This document shows, piece by piece, positions 47,499-58,448 of a stretch of DNA of 64,000 nucleotides (position 1 is its first letter; every line of letters begins with the position of its first letter). The notes beneath the pieces are model-generated. The model was given only the letters and a program-made list of their open reading frames with translations, searched no databases and was not told where the DNA came from. The DNA is from Actinomadura litoris (GTDB taxonomy: Bacteria; Actinomycetota; Actinomycetes; Streptosporangiales; Streptosporangiaceae). Where the stretch lies: assembly GCF_009733595.1 (NCBI RefSeq), contig NZ_WOFH01000011.1, forward strand, positions 186,001 to 250,000, given 5' to 3'. The position numbers were made by a program, and so were the translations under genes.

Positions 47499-47760
47499 CG
47501 TAAGCGCGCGGTCAGCCGCTGTCCATGCCTTCGGACACAGAGGTCAATTTCGGGCATGAATAAGAGCTAAGAGACCCTCGTCCCCAGTTGTCCGCAAGTG
47601 CCACGCCCATCGCCGCGATCGCGTCCGAAGGCGGGTACGAGCGAAGCGAGGACCTGATCGCAAAGCGAGCCGCCAGGCGGGTTCGGAGCGACGCGGCGAT
47701 CGCACGCGGTGCCCGCCGAAGGAAGGCGCTCCGCGCCTGACGCCGAGGGCGCCGCCACGG

Positions 47761-49500
47761 TCACGGCGTGGCGGTGGGGACGATGTCGGGGGCGCCCAGG
47801 CGGCTGGCGGCGGCCTCCTGGTCGTCGTCCTGGGTCTGGGAGGCGCGCTCGGCCTGGACGCGCTTGCGGTAGTACTCGATCTCGCGGTCGCGCTGCTTCT
47901 TGGACCAGCCGAGGACGGGCGCGAGGAGGTCGGCGGCCTCCTGGACGACGCCGACGCCGCGGTCCCAGGTCTCGATCGAGATGCGGGTGCGGCGGGCGAG
48001 GACGTCGTTGAGGTGGCGGGCCCCCTCGTGGCTGGCGGCGTAGACGATCTCGGCGCGCAGGTAGTCGTCGGCGCCGGTGAGCGGCTTGGCGAGGTCGGGC
48101 TTGCCCTTGATGAGCGTGAGCAGGTCGTCCACCAGCGTGCCGTAGCGGCGCAGCAGGTGCTCGATGCGCGCGACGTGCAGGCCGGAGCGGGCGGCGAGGC
48201 GGTGCCGGGCGTTCCACATGGCCTGGAAGCCGTCGCCGCCCACGAGCGGGACGCGGTCGGTGCACGACTCGGCGACCTTGCCGTCCAGGCCGTGGGCGAC
48301 GGCGTCGATGGCGTCCTTGGCCATGACGCGGTAGGTCGTGTACTTGCCGCCCGCCACCAGGACCAGCCCCGGGACGGGGTGGGCGACGACGTGCTCGCGG
48401 GAGAGCTTGGAGGTCTCCTCCGTCTCACCCGTGAGCAGCGGGCGCAGGCCCGCGTAGACGCCCTCGACGTCGTCGTGCGTGAGCGGCGTGGTGAGGACGG
48501 CGTTGACGTGGTCGAGGACGTAGTCGATGTCTGCCTTGGACGCGGCGGGGTGGGCCCGGTCGAGGTCCCAGGCGGTGTCGGTGGTCCCGATGATCCAGTG
48601 CCGCCCCCACGGGATCACGAACAGCACGGACTTCTCGGTGCGCAGCAGGATGCCCGTCGAGGAGTGGATGCGGTCCTTGGGCACCACGAGGTGGATGCCC
48701 TTGGACGCCTTCACGTGGATCTGGCCGCGGCCGCCGACGAGTTCCTGGATGTCGTCGGTCCACACGCCGGTCGCGTTCACTACCTGCTTGGCGCGGACCT
48801 CGGCGGTCGTGTCGCTCTCCAGGTCGCGGACGCGCAGCCCCGTCACCCGCTCGCCCTCGCGCAGGAACCCGACGCACTGCGTCCTGGACGCGATCTGCGC
48901 GCCGTACTCGGCGGCGGTGCGCAGCGCCATCATGACGTAGCGGGCGTCGTCGACCTGCGCGTCCCAGAGCTGGATCGCGCCGGTGAAGGCGTCCTTGCGC
49001 AGCGACGGCGCGAGCCGCATCGCGCCGCGCCTGGTCAGGTGCCGGTGCGCGGGGACGCCCCGGGTGCTGCCCATCTGGAGGGACAGCACGTCGTACAGCG
49101 CGACGCCCGCGCCGACGTAGCCGCGCTCCCACACGTGGTGGGTCGTCGGCAGCAGGAACGGGACGGGGCGCACGAGGTGCGGCGCGATCTGCTGGAGCAG
49201 CAGCCCCCGCTCGGTCAGCGCCTCCCGGACGAGGTCGAAGTTGTACTGCTCCAGGTAGCGCAGCCCCCCGTGGATCAGCTTCGACGACCGGGAGGAGGTG
49301 CCGGAGGCGAAGTCGCGCGCCTCGACCACCGCCACCGACAGCCCGCGGGTCGCGGCGTCGAGCGCCGCGCCCGCCCCGACGATGCCGCCGCCGACGACCA
49401 CGACGTCGAACTCCTCGCGGGCCATGCGGTCGAGCGCCGCCGCCCGCTCGGCCGGTCCGAGCCGTGAGCTGCCGAGCCCGGTCACCGGTGATCCCGTCAT
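47761..49500 (-). CDS. glpD: Aerobic glycerol-3-phosphate dehydrogenase
   Basis: 579 residues: FAD motif VVVGGGIVGAGAALDAATRG at the N-terminus, RSSKLIHGGLRYLEQYNF (GlpD signature), HVKASKGIHLVVP and LVAGGKYTTYRVMAKDA. It oxidises sn-glycerol-3-phosphate to dihydroxyacetone phosphate and feeds electrons to the quinone pool. No glpK/glpF is next to it. A nested inverted repeat lies 18-47 bases upstream of the ATG. It is the first gene on its strand before the IMP dehydrogenase block. Confidence 0.94.
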   Translation of the reverse strand: MTGSPVTGLGSSRLGPAERAAALDRMAREEFDVVVVGGGIVGAGAALDAATRGLSVAVVEARDFASGTSSRSSKLIHGGLRYLEQYNFDLVREALTERGLLLQQIAPHLVRPVPFLLPTTHHVWERGYVGAGVALYDVLSLQMGSTRGVPAHRHLTRRGAMRLAPSLRKDAFTGAIQLWDAQVDDARYVMMALRTAAEYGAQIASRTQCVGFLREGERVTGLRVRDLESDTTAEVRAKQVVNATGVWTDDIQELVGGRGQIHVKASKGIHLVVPKDRIHSSTGILLRTEKSVLFVIPWGRHWIIGTTDTAWDLDRAHPAASKADIDYVLDHVNAVLTTPLTHDDVEGVYAGLRPLLTGETEETSKLSREHVVAHPVPGLVLVAGGKYTTYRVMAKDAIDAVAHGLDGKVAESCTDRVPLVGGDGFQAMWNARHRLAARSGLHVARIEHLLRRYGTLVDDLLTLIKGKPDLAKPLTGADDYLRAEIVYAASHEGARHLNDVLARRTRISIETWDRGVGVVQEAADLLAPVLGWSKKQRDREIEYYRKRVQAERASQTQDDDQEAAASRLGAPDIVPTATP

Positions 49501-49517
49501 CGCGATTCCCCCCAGTG

Positions 49518-49547
49518 CTGTTGGTACGAGCTGTACCTACCCAACAG
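49518..49547 (-). promoter_or_regulatory. Nested dyad upstream of glpD
   Basis: CTGTTGG and CCAACAG (7-bp arms, 49518-49524 and 49541-49547) enclose GGTAC-GAGCT-GTACC (5-bp arms, 49523-49537). Centred about 32 bases before the glpD start; a likely operator for a glycerol regulator, but no such gene is in the window. Confidence 0.5.
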
Positions 49548-49607
49548 TAAGGAAGGCTGCACGGTGGGAGGACACCGATTCCCGGTGACCCCGATCTCAG
49601 TCGGCGA

Positions 49608-50735
49608 TCAGTCGTTCAGGCGGCGGCCCGCCACGACGACCTGCACCCGCTGGAACTCCTTCAGCTCGGTGTACCCGGAGGTCGCCATCGCGCGGCGCAG
49701 CGCCCCGATCAGGTTCATCGAGCCGTCGGCGACGTGGGAGGGGCCGTGCAGGATCTGCTCCATCGTCCCGATCGTGCCGAGGTCGAGCCGGGTGCCGCGC
49801 GGGACGTCGCCGTGGTGGGCCTCGCTGCCCCAGTGGTAGCCGCCCCCGGGCGCCTCGGAGGAGCGGGCGAACGGCGAGCCGACCATGACCGCGTCGGAGC
49901 CGCAGGCGAACGCCTTGGCGATGTCGCCGCTGTTGACCATGCCGCCGTCGGCGATCACGTGGACGTAGCGTCCGCCGGACTCGTCCATGTAGTCGCGGCG
50001 GGCGGCGGCCACGTCGGCGACCGCGGTCGCCATCGGCACCGCCACGCCGAGCACCGTGCGGGTGGTGTGGCCGGAGCCGCCGCCGAACCCGACGAGCACA
50101 CCCGCGGCGCCGGTCCGCATCAGGTGCAGCGCGGCGGTGTAGGTGGAGCAGCCGCCGACGATCACCGGGACGTCCAGCTCGTAGATGAACTGCTTGAGGT
50201 TGAGCGGCTCGGCCCGTCCGGACACGTGCTCGGCCGAGACCGTGGTGCCGCGGATCACGAACAGGTCGACGCCCGCGTCGATCACGGCCTTGTGGAACTG
50301 CGCGGTGCGCTGCGGCGACAGCCGCGCCGCCACCGTCACCCCCGCCTCGCGGATCTCGGCGATCCGGCGGCCGATCAGCTCCTCCTTGATCGGCTCGGCG
50401 TAGATCTCCTGGAGCCGGTGGGTGGCGCGGACGTCGTCCAGCGAGGCGATCTCGGCGAGCAGCGGGCTCGGGTCGTCGTAGCGCGTCCACAGCCCTTCGA
50501 GGTCGAGGACGGCCAGGCCGCCCAGGCGGCCGACCGCGATCGCGGTGGCCGGGCTGACCACGCTGTCCATCGGCGCGACGACCAGCGGCATCTCGAAGCG
50601 GTAGGCGTCGATCTGCCAGGCGACGCTGACCTCCTCCGGGTCGCGCGTCCGGCGGGACGGCACGATGCCGATGTCGTCGAAGGCGTACGCCCGACGGCCG
50701 CTCTTGCCCCGGCCGATCTCCACCTCAGCAGCCAC
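49608..50735 (-). CDS. guaB3: GuaB3-type IMP-dehydrogenase-related protein
   Basis: 375 residues of a TIM-barrel IMPDH relative without CBS domains. Phosphate-loop motifs are kept (ADGGMVNSGDIAKA; MVGSPFARS), but the loop holding the catalytic cysteine in true IMPDH (GSICTTR) reads GSGHTTR at 221-226, so Cys is replaced by His. This form (Rv3410c in M. tuberculosis) is conserved beside guaB2 and its activity is not established. It is 69 bases downstream of guaB2 on the same strand. Confidence 0.92.
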   Translation of the reverse strand: MAAEVEIGRGKSGRRAYAFDDIGIVPSRRTRDPEEVSVAWQIDAYRFEMPLVVAPMDSVVSPATAIAVGRLGGLAVLDLEGLWTRYDDPSPLLAEIASLDDVRATHRLQEIYAEPIKEELIGRRIAEIREAGVTVAARLSPQRTAQFHKAVIDAGVDLFVIRGTTVSAEHVSGRAEPLNLKQFIYELDVPVIVGGCSTYTAALHLMRTGAAGVLVGFGGGSGHTTRTVLGVAVPMATAVADVAAARRDYMDESGGRYVHVIADGGMVNSGDIAKAFACGSDAVMVGSPFARSSEAPGGGYHWGSEAHHGDVPRGTRLDLGTIGTMEQILHGPSHVADGSMNLIGALRRAMATSGYTELKEFQRVQVVVAGRRLND

Positions 50736-50804
50736 TGCGCCCTTCCTTACGTGATCCGAGTCCCGCCGGTGGCGGGAGCGAGCCCCGGAAGAGCTTACGT
50801 CAGC

Positions 50805-52304
50805 TCAGCGGCCCTGGTAGTTGGGGGCCTCCACGGTCATCTGGATGTCGTGCGGGTGGCTCTCCCGCAGGCCCGCCGGGCTGATCCGCATAAGCTGCCC
50901 GCGCTCCTGGAGCTCGGGGACCGTGCGGGTGCCCGCGTACCACATCGACTGGTGCAGCCCGCCGACGAGCTGGTGGGCGACGTTGGCGAGCGGGCCGCGG
51001 TAGGGCACCTGCCCCTCGACGCCCTCGGGGATCAGCTTCTCCTCGCTGCTGACGTCGGCCTGGGCGTAGCGGTCCTTGGAGAAGGACCCGCCGCGCTCCC
51101 GGTTGCGCATCGCGCCGAGCGACCCCATCCCCCGGTAGGACTTGTACTGCTTGCCGTGGACGAAGATCAGCTCGCCCGGCGACTCCTCGATCCCCGCGAG
51201 CAGGCTGCCGAGCATGACCGTGTCGGCGCCCGCGACCAGGGCCTTGGCGATGTCGCCGGAGTACTGGATGCCGCCGTCCCCGATCACCGGGATGCCCGCC
51301 TCGTGGGCCGCGCGGGCCGCCTCGAAGATCGCCGTGATCTGCGGCACGCCCACCCCGGCCACGACGCGGGTCGTACAGATCGAGCCGGGGCCGACGCCCA
51401 CCTTGACCGCGTCGGCGCCCGCCTCCGCGAGGAGCTTCGCGCCCGCGTAGGTCGCGACGTTCCCGCCGACGACCTGGACGTGCGCCGCGTTCGCCTTGAT
51501 CGCGGCGATCGTGTCGGCAACGCCCTTGGAGTGGCCGTGCGCGGTGTCGACGATCACGACGTCGGTGCCCGCGTCGATCAGCGCCCGGGCGCGGCGGATC
51601 GCGTCCTCGCCGACGCCCACCGCCGCCGCCACCAGCAGCCGTCCGTCGGCGTCCTTGGTGGAGGCGGGGTACTGCTCGCTCTTGGTGAAGTCCTTGGTGG
51701 TGATCAGGCCGCGCAGCCGGCCCTCGCCGTCCACCAGCGGGAGCTTCTCGACCTTGTTGCCCGCCAGCAGGGCGAACGCCTCGTCCTTGGTCACCTCGAC
51801 CGGCGCGGTGACCAGCGGCATCGGCGTCATGACCTCGCGCACCGGACGGGAGGGGTCGGTCTCGAAGCGCATGTCGCGGTTGGTCACGATGCCGACCAGC
51901 ACGCCCCGCACGTCGGTCACCGGCACGCCGGAGATCCGGTAGCGGGCGCACAGCTCCTCGACGTCGGCGAGCGTCGCGTCCGGCATGCAGGTCACCGGGT
52001 TGGTGATCATCCCGGCCTCCGAGCGCTTCACCCGGTCGGCCTGCTCGGCCTGCTCCTCGATCGGCATGTTGCGGTGCAGGACGCCGATACCGCCCTGGCG
52101 CGCCATCGCCACCGCCGTGCGCGCCTCGGTCACGGTGTCCATCGCCGCCGACACCAGCGGGATCCGCAGCGAGATCTCGCGGGTCAGCCGCGTCGTCGTG
52201 TCGGCCTCGCCGGGTTGCAGGTCGGAGTAGCCCGGCAGCAGCAGCACGTCGTCGAAGGTCAGACCCTGCGGGAGGAACTTGGCGGGCTCGGCTGCGGGGT
52301 TCAT
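50805..52304 (-). CDS. guaB2: Inosine-5'-monophosphate dehydrogenase
   Basis: 499 residues: TIM barrel interrupted by two CBS domains (about 100-150 and 160-210), catalytic Cys310 in GPGSICTTRVV, GDGGIQYSGDIAKAL phosphate site and the RGMGSLGAM flap region. It converts IMP to XMP with NAD+, the first committed step to GMP; GuaA (35562) finishes the pathway. ATG 52304 follows GGGAAGG. A small hairpin (TCCCGCC-GGT-GGCGGGA) lies at 50761-50777, between this gene and guaB3. It is divergent from the DUF5319 gene. Confidence 0.96.
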   Translation of the reverse strand: MNPAAEPAKFLPQGLTFDDVLLLPGYSDLQPGEADTTTRLTREISLRIPLVSAAMDTVTEARTAVAMARQGGIGVLHRNMPIEEQAEQADRVKRSEAGMITNPVTCMPDATLADVEELCARYRISGVPVTDVRGVLVGIVTNRDMRFETDPSRPVREVMTPMPLVTAPVEVTKDEAFALLAGNKVEKLPLVDGEGRLRGLITTKDFTKSEQYPASTKDADGRLLVAAAVGVGEDAIRRARALIDAGTDVVIVDTAHGHSKGVADTIAAIKANAAHVQVVGGNVATYAGAKLLAEAGADAVKVGVGPGSICTTRVVAGVGVPQITAIFEAARAAHEAGIPVIGDGGIQYSGDIAKALVAGADTVMLGSLLAGIEESPGELIFVHGKQYKSYRGMGSLGAMRNRERGGSFSKDRYAQADVSSEEKLIPEGVEGQVPYRGPLANVAHQLVGGLHQSMWYAGTRTVPELQERGQLMRISPAGLRESHPHDIQMTVEAPNYQGR

Positions 52305-52544
52305 GACTACCTTCCCGTAGAGGTGGCGGTATCGGGCCAGGTCACGGCGACCCTGTCCCCATGGTAGGGCGTGACGCGCCGCACGGCGGGGCGGTTGCGC
52401 GAGCGGGCGAGTGGCGTTGGCGACACCCGGGGCGCACACGCAGCGTTCCCGCCGCCCGCGCATGCGCGCACTCTGGGTGATTGTTTGCGCACGGGGAGGC
52501 CCAGGGGGTGCACCTGCCGGTGCGTCGCGCAGTAGCGTGGGACC

Positions 52545-52931
52545 GTGCACGACGATGCCCCGCTCGACCCGTTCGCCGGAGATCCGGAGGATCCGGCGGC
52601 GTCGCTCGGCGACCCCGGCGACGACACCGCGCCGCTCAGCGTGGCGGAGCGGGAGGACGTGCTGGCCGATCTCGCCGACCTGGAGGTCTTCCGCGCCCTG
52701 CTGGAACCCCTCGGCGTGCGGGGCCTCACCGTCGACTGCGGCGACTGCGGCAAGCTCCACTACATCGACTGGGAGCTGCTGCACGGCAACCTGCGGCACC
52801 TGCTCGACCAGGGCCTGCCCCGCGTGCACGAGCCCGCGATGTCCCCCGACCCCGTCGACTACGTGAGCTGGGAGTACGCGCGCGGGTACGTGGACGGCGT
52901 CATCGACAGCGAAGAGGGCCGCGACGACTGA
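52545..52931 (+). CDS. DUF5319-family protein
   Basis: 128 residues matching the conserved actinobacterial family that sits between guaB2 and sigD (Rv3412 in M. tuberculosis): acidic start HDDAPLDPFAGDPEDPA, LSVAEREDVLADLADLEVFRALLEPLGVRG, then CGDCGKLHYIDWELLHGNLRHLL and DYVSWEYARGYVDGVID. CxxC in CGDC could bind metal. Function unknown. GTG start. Convergent with the rsdA gene. Confidence 0.88.
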   Translation: MHDDAPLDPFAGDPEDPAASLGDPGDDTAPLSVAEREDVLADLADLEVFRALLEPLGVRGLTVDCGDCGKLHYIDWELLHGNLRHLLDQGLPRVHEPAMSPDPVDYVSWEYARGYVDGVIDSEEGRDD

Positions 52932-52943
52932 CCCGCCGCCGCC

Positions 52944-53915
52944 CTAGGGGCGGTCGTGGGGAGTCTGGTAGGCGGTCGGCTGCCCTTTCGGGTCCTGCTC
53001 CTGCCCCTCACCGGTCGGCGTGGTCGGCTCGGGCGTCGAGCCCTCGGGCGTCGGCTGCTCCTGGGACGGCTGGGGCTGCTGGGGCGTCTGCGTCGGCCGG
53101 CCGGGCTCGCCCGACTGGCGGGGCGGCCCGGGGGTGCCCGGCTGCCCGGGCACGTACTCGCCGTTCTCGTTCGGGCCCTGCCGTCCGGGCTGGCCGTGCC
53201 CGCCCTCCTCGCCGCACCGGCCGGGCTGGACGCGCTGGTGGGCGCACGGCTGGGCGGGCGGGGGCGCGTACACCGGGGCCTCGGGAACGCGGCCGGGACG
53301 GTAGTGCCGCGAATAGGTCCGCTCCAGCCGCTGCTTGAAGCGCTCGTATTCGAGCCGCCTGTCGTCGACGACGCGTCCCGGGCGGGCCTCGGGCGCGGGG
53401 CCCGACGCACCGGGCTGCCGCGCGCCGCCGTGGCGCGCGGCGTCGGTGTCGCGGCCGTCGGCCCGGTCGGACGGGCCGGGCGTGCGCGACGCGGGCGCGG
53501 CGGACGGATGACCGCCCATCTCCCCGCCCGCGGCGGCGACGCCGGTGCTGGCGAGCATGGCGCCCGCCACGCCCAGCGCGACGATCGTGCGGGGGCCGCG
53601 GCGGCGCGGGCCGGGCCCGGAGGGCGACGGCTCGGGGGCGTCGCGGGTGGGTTCGGGGGTGGCCTGGGGCGGCTCGTCCACGTCGGTGACGAGCGCGTGC
53701 AGCAGCCGGACGGCGGGGTCGCCGTACTCAGCCGCGGACGTCGCCGCGGAACCGGCAGCGCGCCGCTCCGCCAGCTCCTCGATGAGCGCGTCGGTACGGC
53801 GCACCGCGCTCAGGTCTGCGGGCAGCGGGACCTGCGGCCGGCCACCCGGCGGCGGGGAATCGCCGGAATGCGAAGGCTCGGCCGGATCCGGGGCGCCAGG
53901 GCTCCGTTCCGTCAA
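52944..53915 (-). CDS. rsdA: Anti-sigma-D factor, RsdA-like
   Basis: 323 residues: a short N-terminal sigma-binding region (about 30-80; AVRRTDALIEELAERRA and DPAVRLLHALVTDVDE), one transmembrane helix near 110-130 (IVALGVAGAMLASTGVAAAG), and a long Pro/Gln/Gly/Glu-rich extracytoplasmic tail (about 220-320). The family (Rv3413c) holds SigD at the membrane until proteolysis frees it. Its start overlaps the sigD stop by four bases, the usual order sigD-rsdA. The disordered tail is much longer than the sigma-binding part. Confidence 0.85.
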   Translation of the reverse strand: MTERSPGAPDPAEPSHSGDSPPPGGRPQVPLPADLSAVRRTDALIEELAERRAAGSAATSAAEYGDPAVRLLHALVTDVDEPPQATPEPTRDAPEPSPSGPGPRRRGPRTIVALGVAGAMLASTGVAAAGGEMGGHPSAAPASRTPGPSDRADGRDTDAARHGGARQPGASGPAPEARPGRVVDDRRLEYERFKQRLERTYSRHYRPGRVPEAPVYAPPPAQPCAHQRVQPGRCGEEGGHGQPGRQGPNENGEYVPGQPGTPGPPRQSGEPGRPTQTPQQPQPSQEQPTPEGSTPEPTTPTGEGQEQDPKGQPTAYQTPHDRP

Positions 53916-54604
53916 GCGATCGACTCCTCTCTCGCCATCGCCCGCAGCCGGGCGAGCGCCCGGTGCTGCGCGACCCGTACCGCCCCCGCGGACATGCCCA
54001 GCACATTACCGGTCTCCTCCGCCGACAGACCCGCCACCACGCGCAGCAGCACCAGCTCGCGCTGGTGGTCCGGCAGCCGCGTCAGCAGATCACGGGCACG
54101 CTGGGCCTCGATGTAGCGGACGACCGTCTCCTCGGGGCCCGGCCGGTCGTCGGGGCCGTCGGGGAGGTCCTCGGTGGGCACGGCCGCGCGGACCGCGCTG
54201 CGCAGCGCGTCCGCGATCTTGTGGGAGGCGATGCCGAAGACGAAGGAGGCGAACGGGCGCCCCATGTCGCGGTAGCGGGGCAGCGCCGACAGGACGGCGA
54301 TGCAGACCTCCTGCGCCACGTCGTCGGCGGCGTGGTACTGCCCGGAGACCCGGCCGAGGCGGGCGCGGCAGTAGCGGACCACCATCGGGCGGACCTCGCC
54401 GATCAGCACCTCGATCGCGCCCGGGTCGCCCTGGACGGCGAGCGAGGTCAGCTCCTTGAGGTCGCCGTCCCCGGCCTTCGCGGCGCGCAGCAGACGAACC
54501 CCGCGCCCTGGATCGCGGGGCGGCGGGGGTGCCGGCCCCCGTGAGGGTTCGTCAGCGCGCGCGGTCACGGTCCCGGCGTAGCATCCCTCGGTCACGTCAA
54601 GCAT
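53912..54604 (-). CDS. sigD: RNA polymerase sigma factor SigD (ECF group)
   Basis: 230 residues from ATG 54604: region 2 (AIEVLIGEVRPMVVRYCRARLG, DDVAQEVCIAVLSAL, PFASFVFGIASHKIAD) and region 4 (LPDHQRELVLLRVVAGLSAEETGNVLGMSAGAVRVAQHRALARLR). The N-terminal stretch is variable and the start is uncertain (ATGs at 54604 and 54679). Coupled to rsdA. In M. tuberculosis the orthologue controls ribosomal and lipid genes. No WhiB3-like gene separates sigD from groEL here, unlike M. tuberculosis. Confidence 0.9.
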   Translation of the reverse strand: MLDVTEGCYAGTVTARADEPSRGPAPPPPRDPGRGVRLLRAAKAGDGDLKELTSLAVQGDPGAIEVLIGEVRPMVVRYCRARLGRVSGQYHAADDVAQEVCIAVLSALPRYRDMGRPFASFVFGIASHKIADALRSAVRAAVPTEDLPDGPDDRPGPEETVVRYIEAQRARDLLTRLPDHQRELVLLRVVAGLSAEETGNVLGMSAGAVRVAQHRALARLRAMAREESIA

Positions 54605-54799
54605 GATGCCCAGCGCCGCCGGGCGTGTCTCCACTGTCCTCGGCAACGGAATGGTCACAGTGCGGGGACGAGGCTCCAATTACCACACAACGCGGTCATG
54701 TGATCGCGGTCCGTGTCTAAAACGTTGCTCCTTGAGAAACTTGCACCAAAACATCCGCCTCGCTTCCGGCAGATGATGCGGACGCCTCCCGGCGCGCGA

Positions 54800-54828
54800 G
54801 ACCCCCGTCCGGAAACCGGACGGGGGTC
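54800..54828. terminator. Perfect hairpin between sigD and groEL
   Basis: GACCCCCGTCCGG-AAA-CCGGACGGGGGTC, a 13-bp perfect stem with a 3-base loop. It is downstream of groEL on the minus strand and about 200 bases upstream of the sigD start; it probably ends the groESL transcript. Confidence 0.75.
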
Positions 54829-54948
54829 CTGTCGACCTTCCGGGGCGGGCGGAGCGTTCACCCGCCCGCCCCCGCGACCGCGATCGGGCCCGTAGGCCGG
54901 GCCCGCCACCCGCGTGGGCCGGTGCCGCGTGGGTCGGTGCCGCGTGGG

Positions 54949-56577
<1,629 letters not shown>

Positions 56578-56662
56578 GCGGATACTCCTTGTTCACGCGA
56601 TCCGCCCCGGCCACCCCGCCGAAGGCGGCGCGGACCGGGGCGGGTGCATCACGTCTCGGTGA

Positions 56663-56971
56663 TTACTTCTCGATGACCGCGAGGACGTCGCGGGCCGAGA
56701 GAACGAGGTAGTCCTCGTTGTTGTACTTGACCTCGGTGCCGCCGTACTTGCTGTAGAGCACGACCTCGCCGACCTTGACGTCGACGGGCACGCGCTCGCC
56801 CTTGTCGTCGACGCGACCCGGGCCAACGGCAAGGACGGTGCCCTCCTGGGGCTTCTCCTTGGCGGTGTCCGGAATCACCAGGCCCGACGCGGTGGTGGTC
56901 TCGGCCTCAAGCGGCTGGACGACGATGCGGTCCTCAAGCGGCTTGAGAACAACCTTGGTGGCGGTCGTCAC
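56663..56971 (-). CDS. groES: Co-chaperonin GroES
   Basis: 102 residues: VVLKPLEDRIVVQPLEAETTTASGLVIPDTAKEKPQEGTV with the mobile loop, and the final strand YLVLSARDVLAVIEK. It caps GroEL. GTG 56971 with GGGGAGGT six bases upstream; longer upstream readings are unsupported. Regulated through the CIRCE element at 57094. Confidence 0.95.
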   Translation of the reverse strand: MTTATKVVLKPLEDRIVVQPLEAETTTASGLVIPDTAKEKPQEGTVLAVGPGRVDDKGERVPVDVKVGEVVLYSKYGGTEVKYNNEDYLVLSARDVLAVIEK

Positions 56972-57093
56972 GATCTGACCTCCCCTTCGATTGGTCCTCG
57001 GCCGGCCACGGCTGACCGACCGGCACATGTGACAGAAGAGGCGACCCTGGACCGGCCTGTCGTCGCGGGTGCCAGACCGACCTTGTCGCTGTG

Positions 57094-57120
57094 TTTGGCA
57101 CTCTCGCGGTGAGAGTGCCA
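57094..57120 (-). promoter_or_regulatory. CIRCE element (HrcA operator) of groESL
   Basis: TTGGCACTC-N9-GAGTGCCAG, the consensus HrcA-binding inverted repeat, about 123 bases before the groES start. HrcA represses the heat-shock operon; its gene is not in the window. Confidence 0.92.
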
Positions 57121-57218
57121 GTGTGGAGACTATTCCGTGCCCGGTAGCCCGTCAACACGGACACGAAGGCGCCGGTCGGACGGCCGCGCGGCGTTCACGG
57201 GGCGATAACTTCCAGCTT

Positions 57219-58448
57219 ATGGACATCGCGTCGTTCCGGGCCCTGCTGACCCCCGAGGGGCAGGACGTCCTGGAGGAGGCCGCCGCCGCGGACCTCGGCG
57301 AGGGCGCGCTGCTCGGCACGGCGTCGCGGCTGCGCGGGCGGCACGATCCCGCGCTGGTCGCTGCCGCGCTGACGCAGGCGCGGTTCCGCGAACGCGCGCT
57401 GGCCAAGTTCGGACGGGACGCGCGCCGCATGTACTTCACCCAGGCCGGGCTCGAACAGTCGACCCGGGCGAGCGTGGCGGCGCACCGCACGCGCCGGTTC
57501 GCCGGACGCTCCGGGACGACGCTCGAACTGGGGTGCGGGATAGGCGCTGACCTGATCGCCCGAGCGCGCGCCGGCCTCGCCGGGGACGGCGTGGAGATCG
57601 ACCCGCTGACGGCCGAGGTGGCGAGGGCGAATGTGGCCGCGTTCGGGTTGGAGGACGTCGCGTCCGTCCGGGTGGGGGACGCGACAGAGGAGCGAACGGA
57701 TGGCTATGCGGCCGTCTTCGCCGATCCGGGGCGCCGTACCGCGCGCGGCCGCGTCTTCGATCCGCGGTCCTATGAGCCGCCGCTCGACACCGTCCTGGAA
57801 ATGGCGGGACGGGTTCCGGCCGCATGCGTGAAGGTCGCGCCCGGGATTCCGCACGAGGCCGTACCGGAGGGCGCCGAAGCGGAGTGGGTGTCGGTCGGAG
57901 GGGACGTGAAGGAGGCCGCCCTGTGGATGGGCGACCTCGCGGGAGACGTGGGCCGCAGGGCGACGCTGCTCCCCAACGACACCTCGTCCGGCGCTCTGGA
58001 GGAGGGGCACACGCTCACGCCGGGCGGGGTGGGCGATCCGGACGTGCGCCCCTGGGGCCGGTACCTCTACGAGCCCGACGGCGCGGTGATCCGCGCGCAT
58101 CTGGTCGCGGAGGTCGCCGACCTGGTCGGCGGCGGGCTGGCCGATCCGCGGATCGCCTACGTCACCTCCGACGTGCTGCGTCCGACGCCGTTCGCCGCCG
58201 CCTACGAGATCGAGGACGTGCTGCCGTTCTCGGTGAAGCGGCTGCGCGCGGAACTGCGCCGCCGCGAGGTCGGCGTGCTGACGGTCAAGAAGCGCGGCTC
58301 GGCCGTGGACGTCGACCGGCTGCGCCGCGACCTCGGCTTCGGCGGGCGCCGCAAGCCCGAAGGGGGCGCGCTGACGGTCGTGGTGACCCGCGTCGGCGAC
58401 GCCCCGGTGGCGCTGCTGACCCGCCCGGACGCGGCGCCCGGCCGCTAA
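57219..58448 (+). CDS. Class I methyltransferase with THUMP-like C-terminal domain
   Basis: 409 residues. N-terminal part (1-95) with AKFGRDARRMYFTQAGLEQSTRASVAAHR, methyltransferase motif I TLELGCGIGADL at 101-112, VEIDPL, and FADPGRR at about 168-173 in place of the DPPY/NPPY of nucleic-acid methyltransferases. A THUMP-like C-terminal domain (about 320-409) follows. The family is widespread in actinobacteria and may act on RNA, but no substrate is proven. It is divergent from groES, sharing a short intergenic region with CIRCE. Confidence 0.8.
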   Translation: MDIASFRALLTPEGQDVLEEAAAADLGEGALLGTASRLRGRHDPALVAAALTQARFRERALAKFGRDARRMYFTQAGLEQSTRASVAAHRTRRFAGRSGTTLELGCGIGADLIARARAGLAGDGVEIDPLTAEVARANVAAFGLEDVASVRVGDATEERTDGYAAVFADPGRRTARGRVFDPRSYEPPLDTVLEMAGRVPAACVKVAPGIPHEAVPEGAEAEWVSVGGDVKEAALWMGDLAGDVGRRATLLPNDTSSGALEEGHTLTPGGVGDPDVRPWGRYLYEPDGAVIRAHLVAEVADLVGGGLADPRIAYVTSDVLRPTPFAAAYEIEDVLPFSVKRLRAELRRREVGVLTVKKRGSAVDVDRLRRDLGFGGRRKPEGGALTVVVTRVGDAPVALLTRPDAAPGR

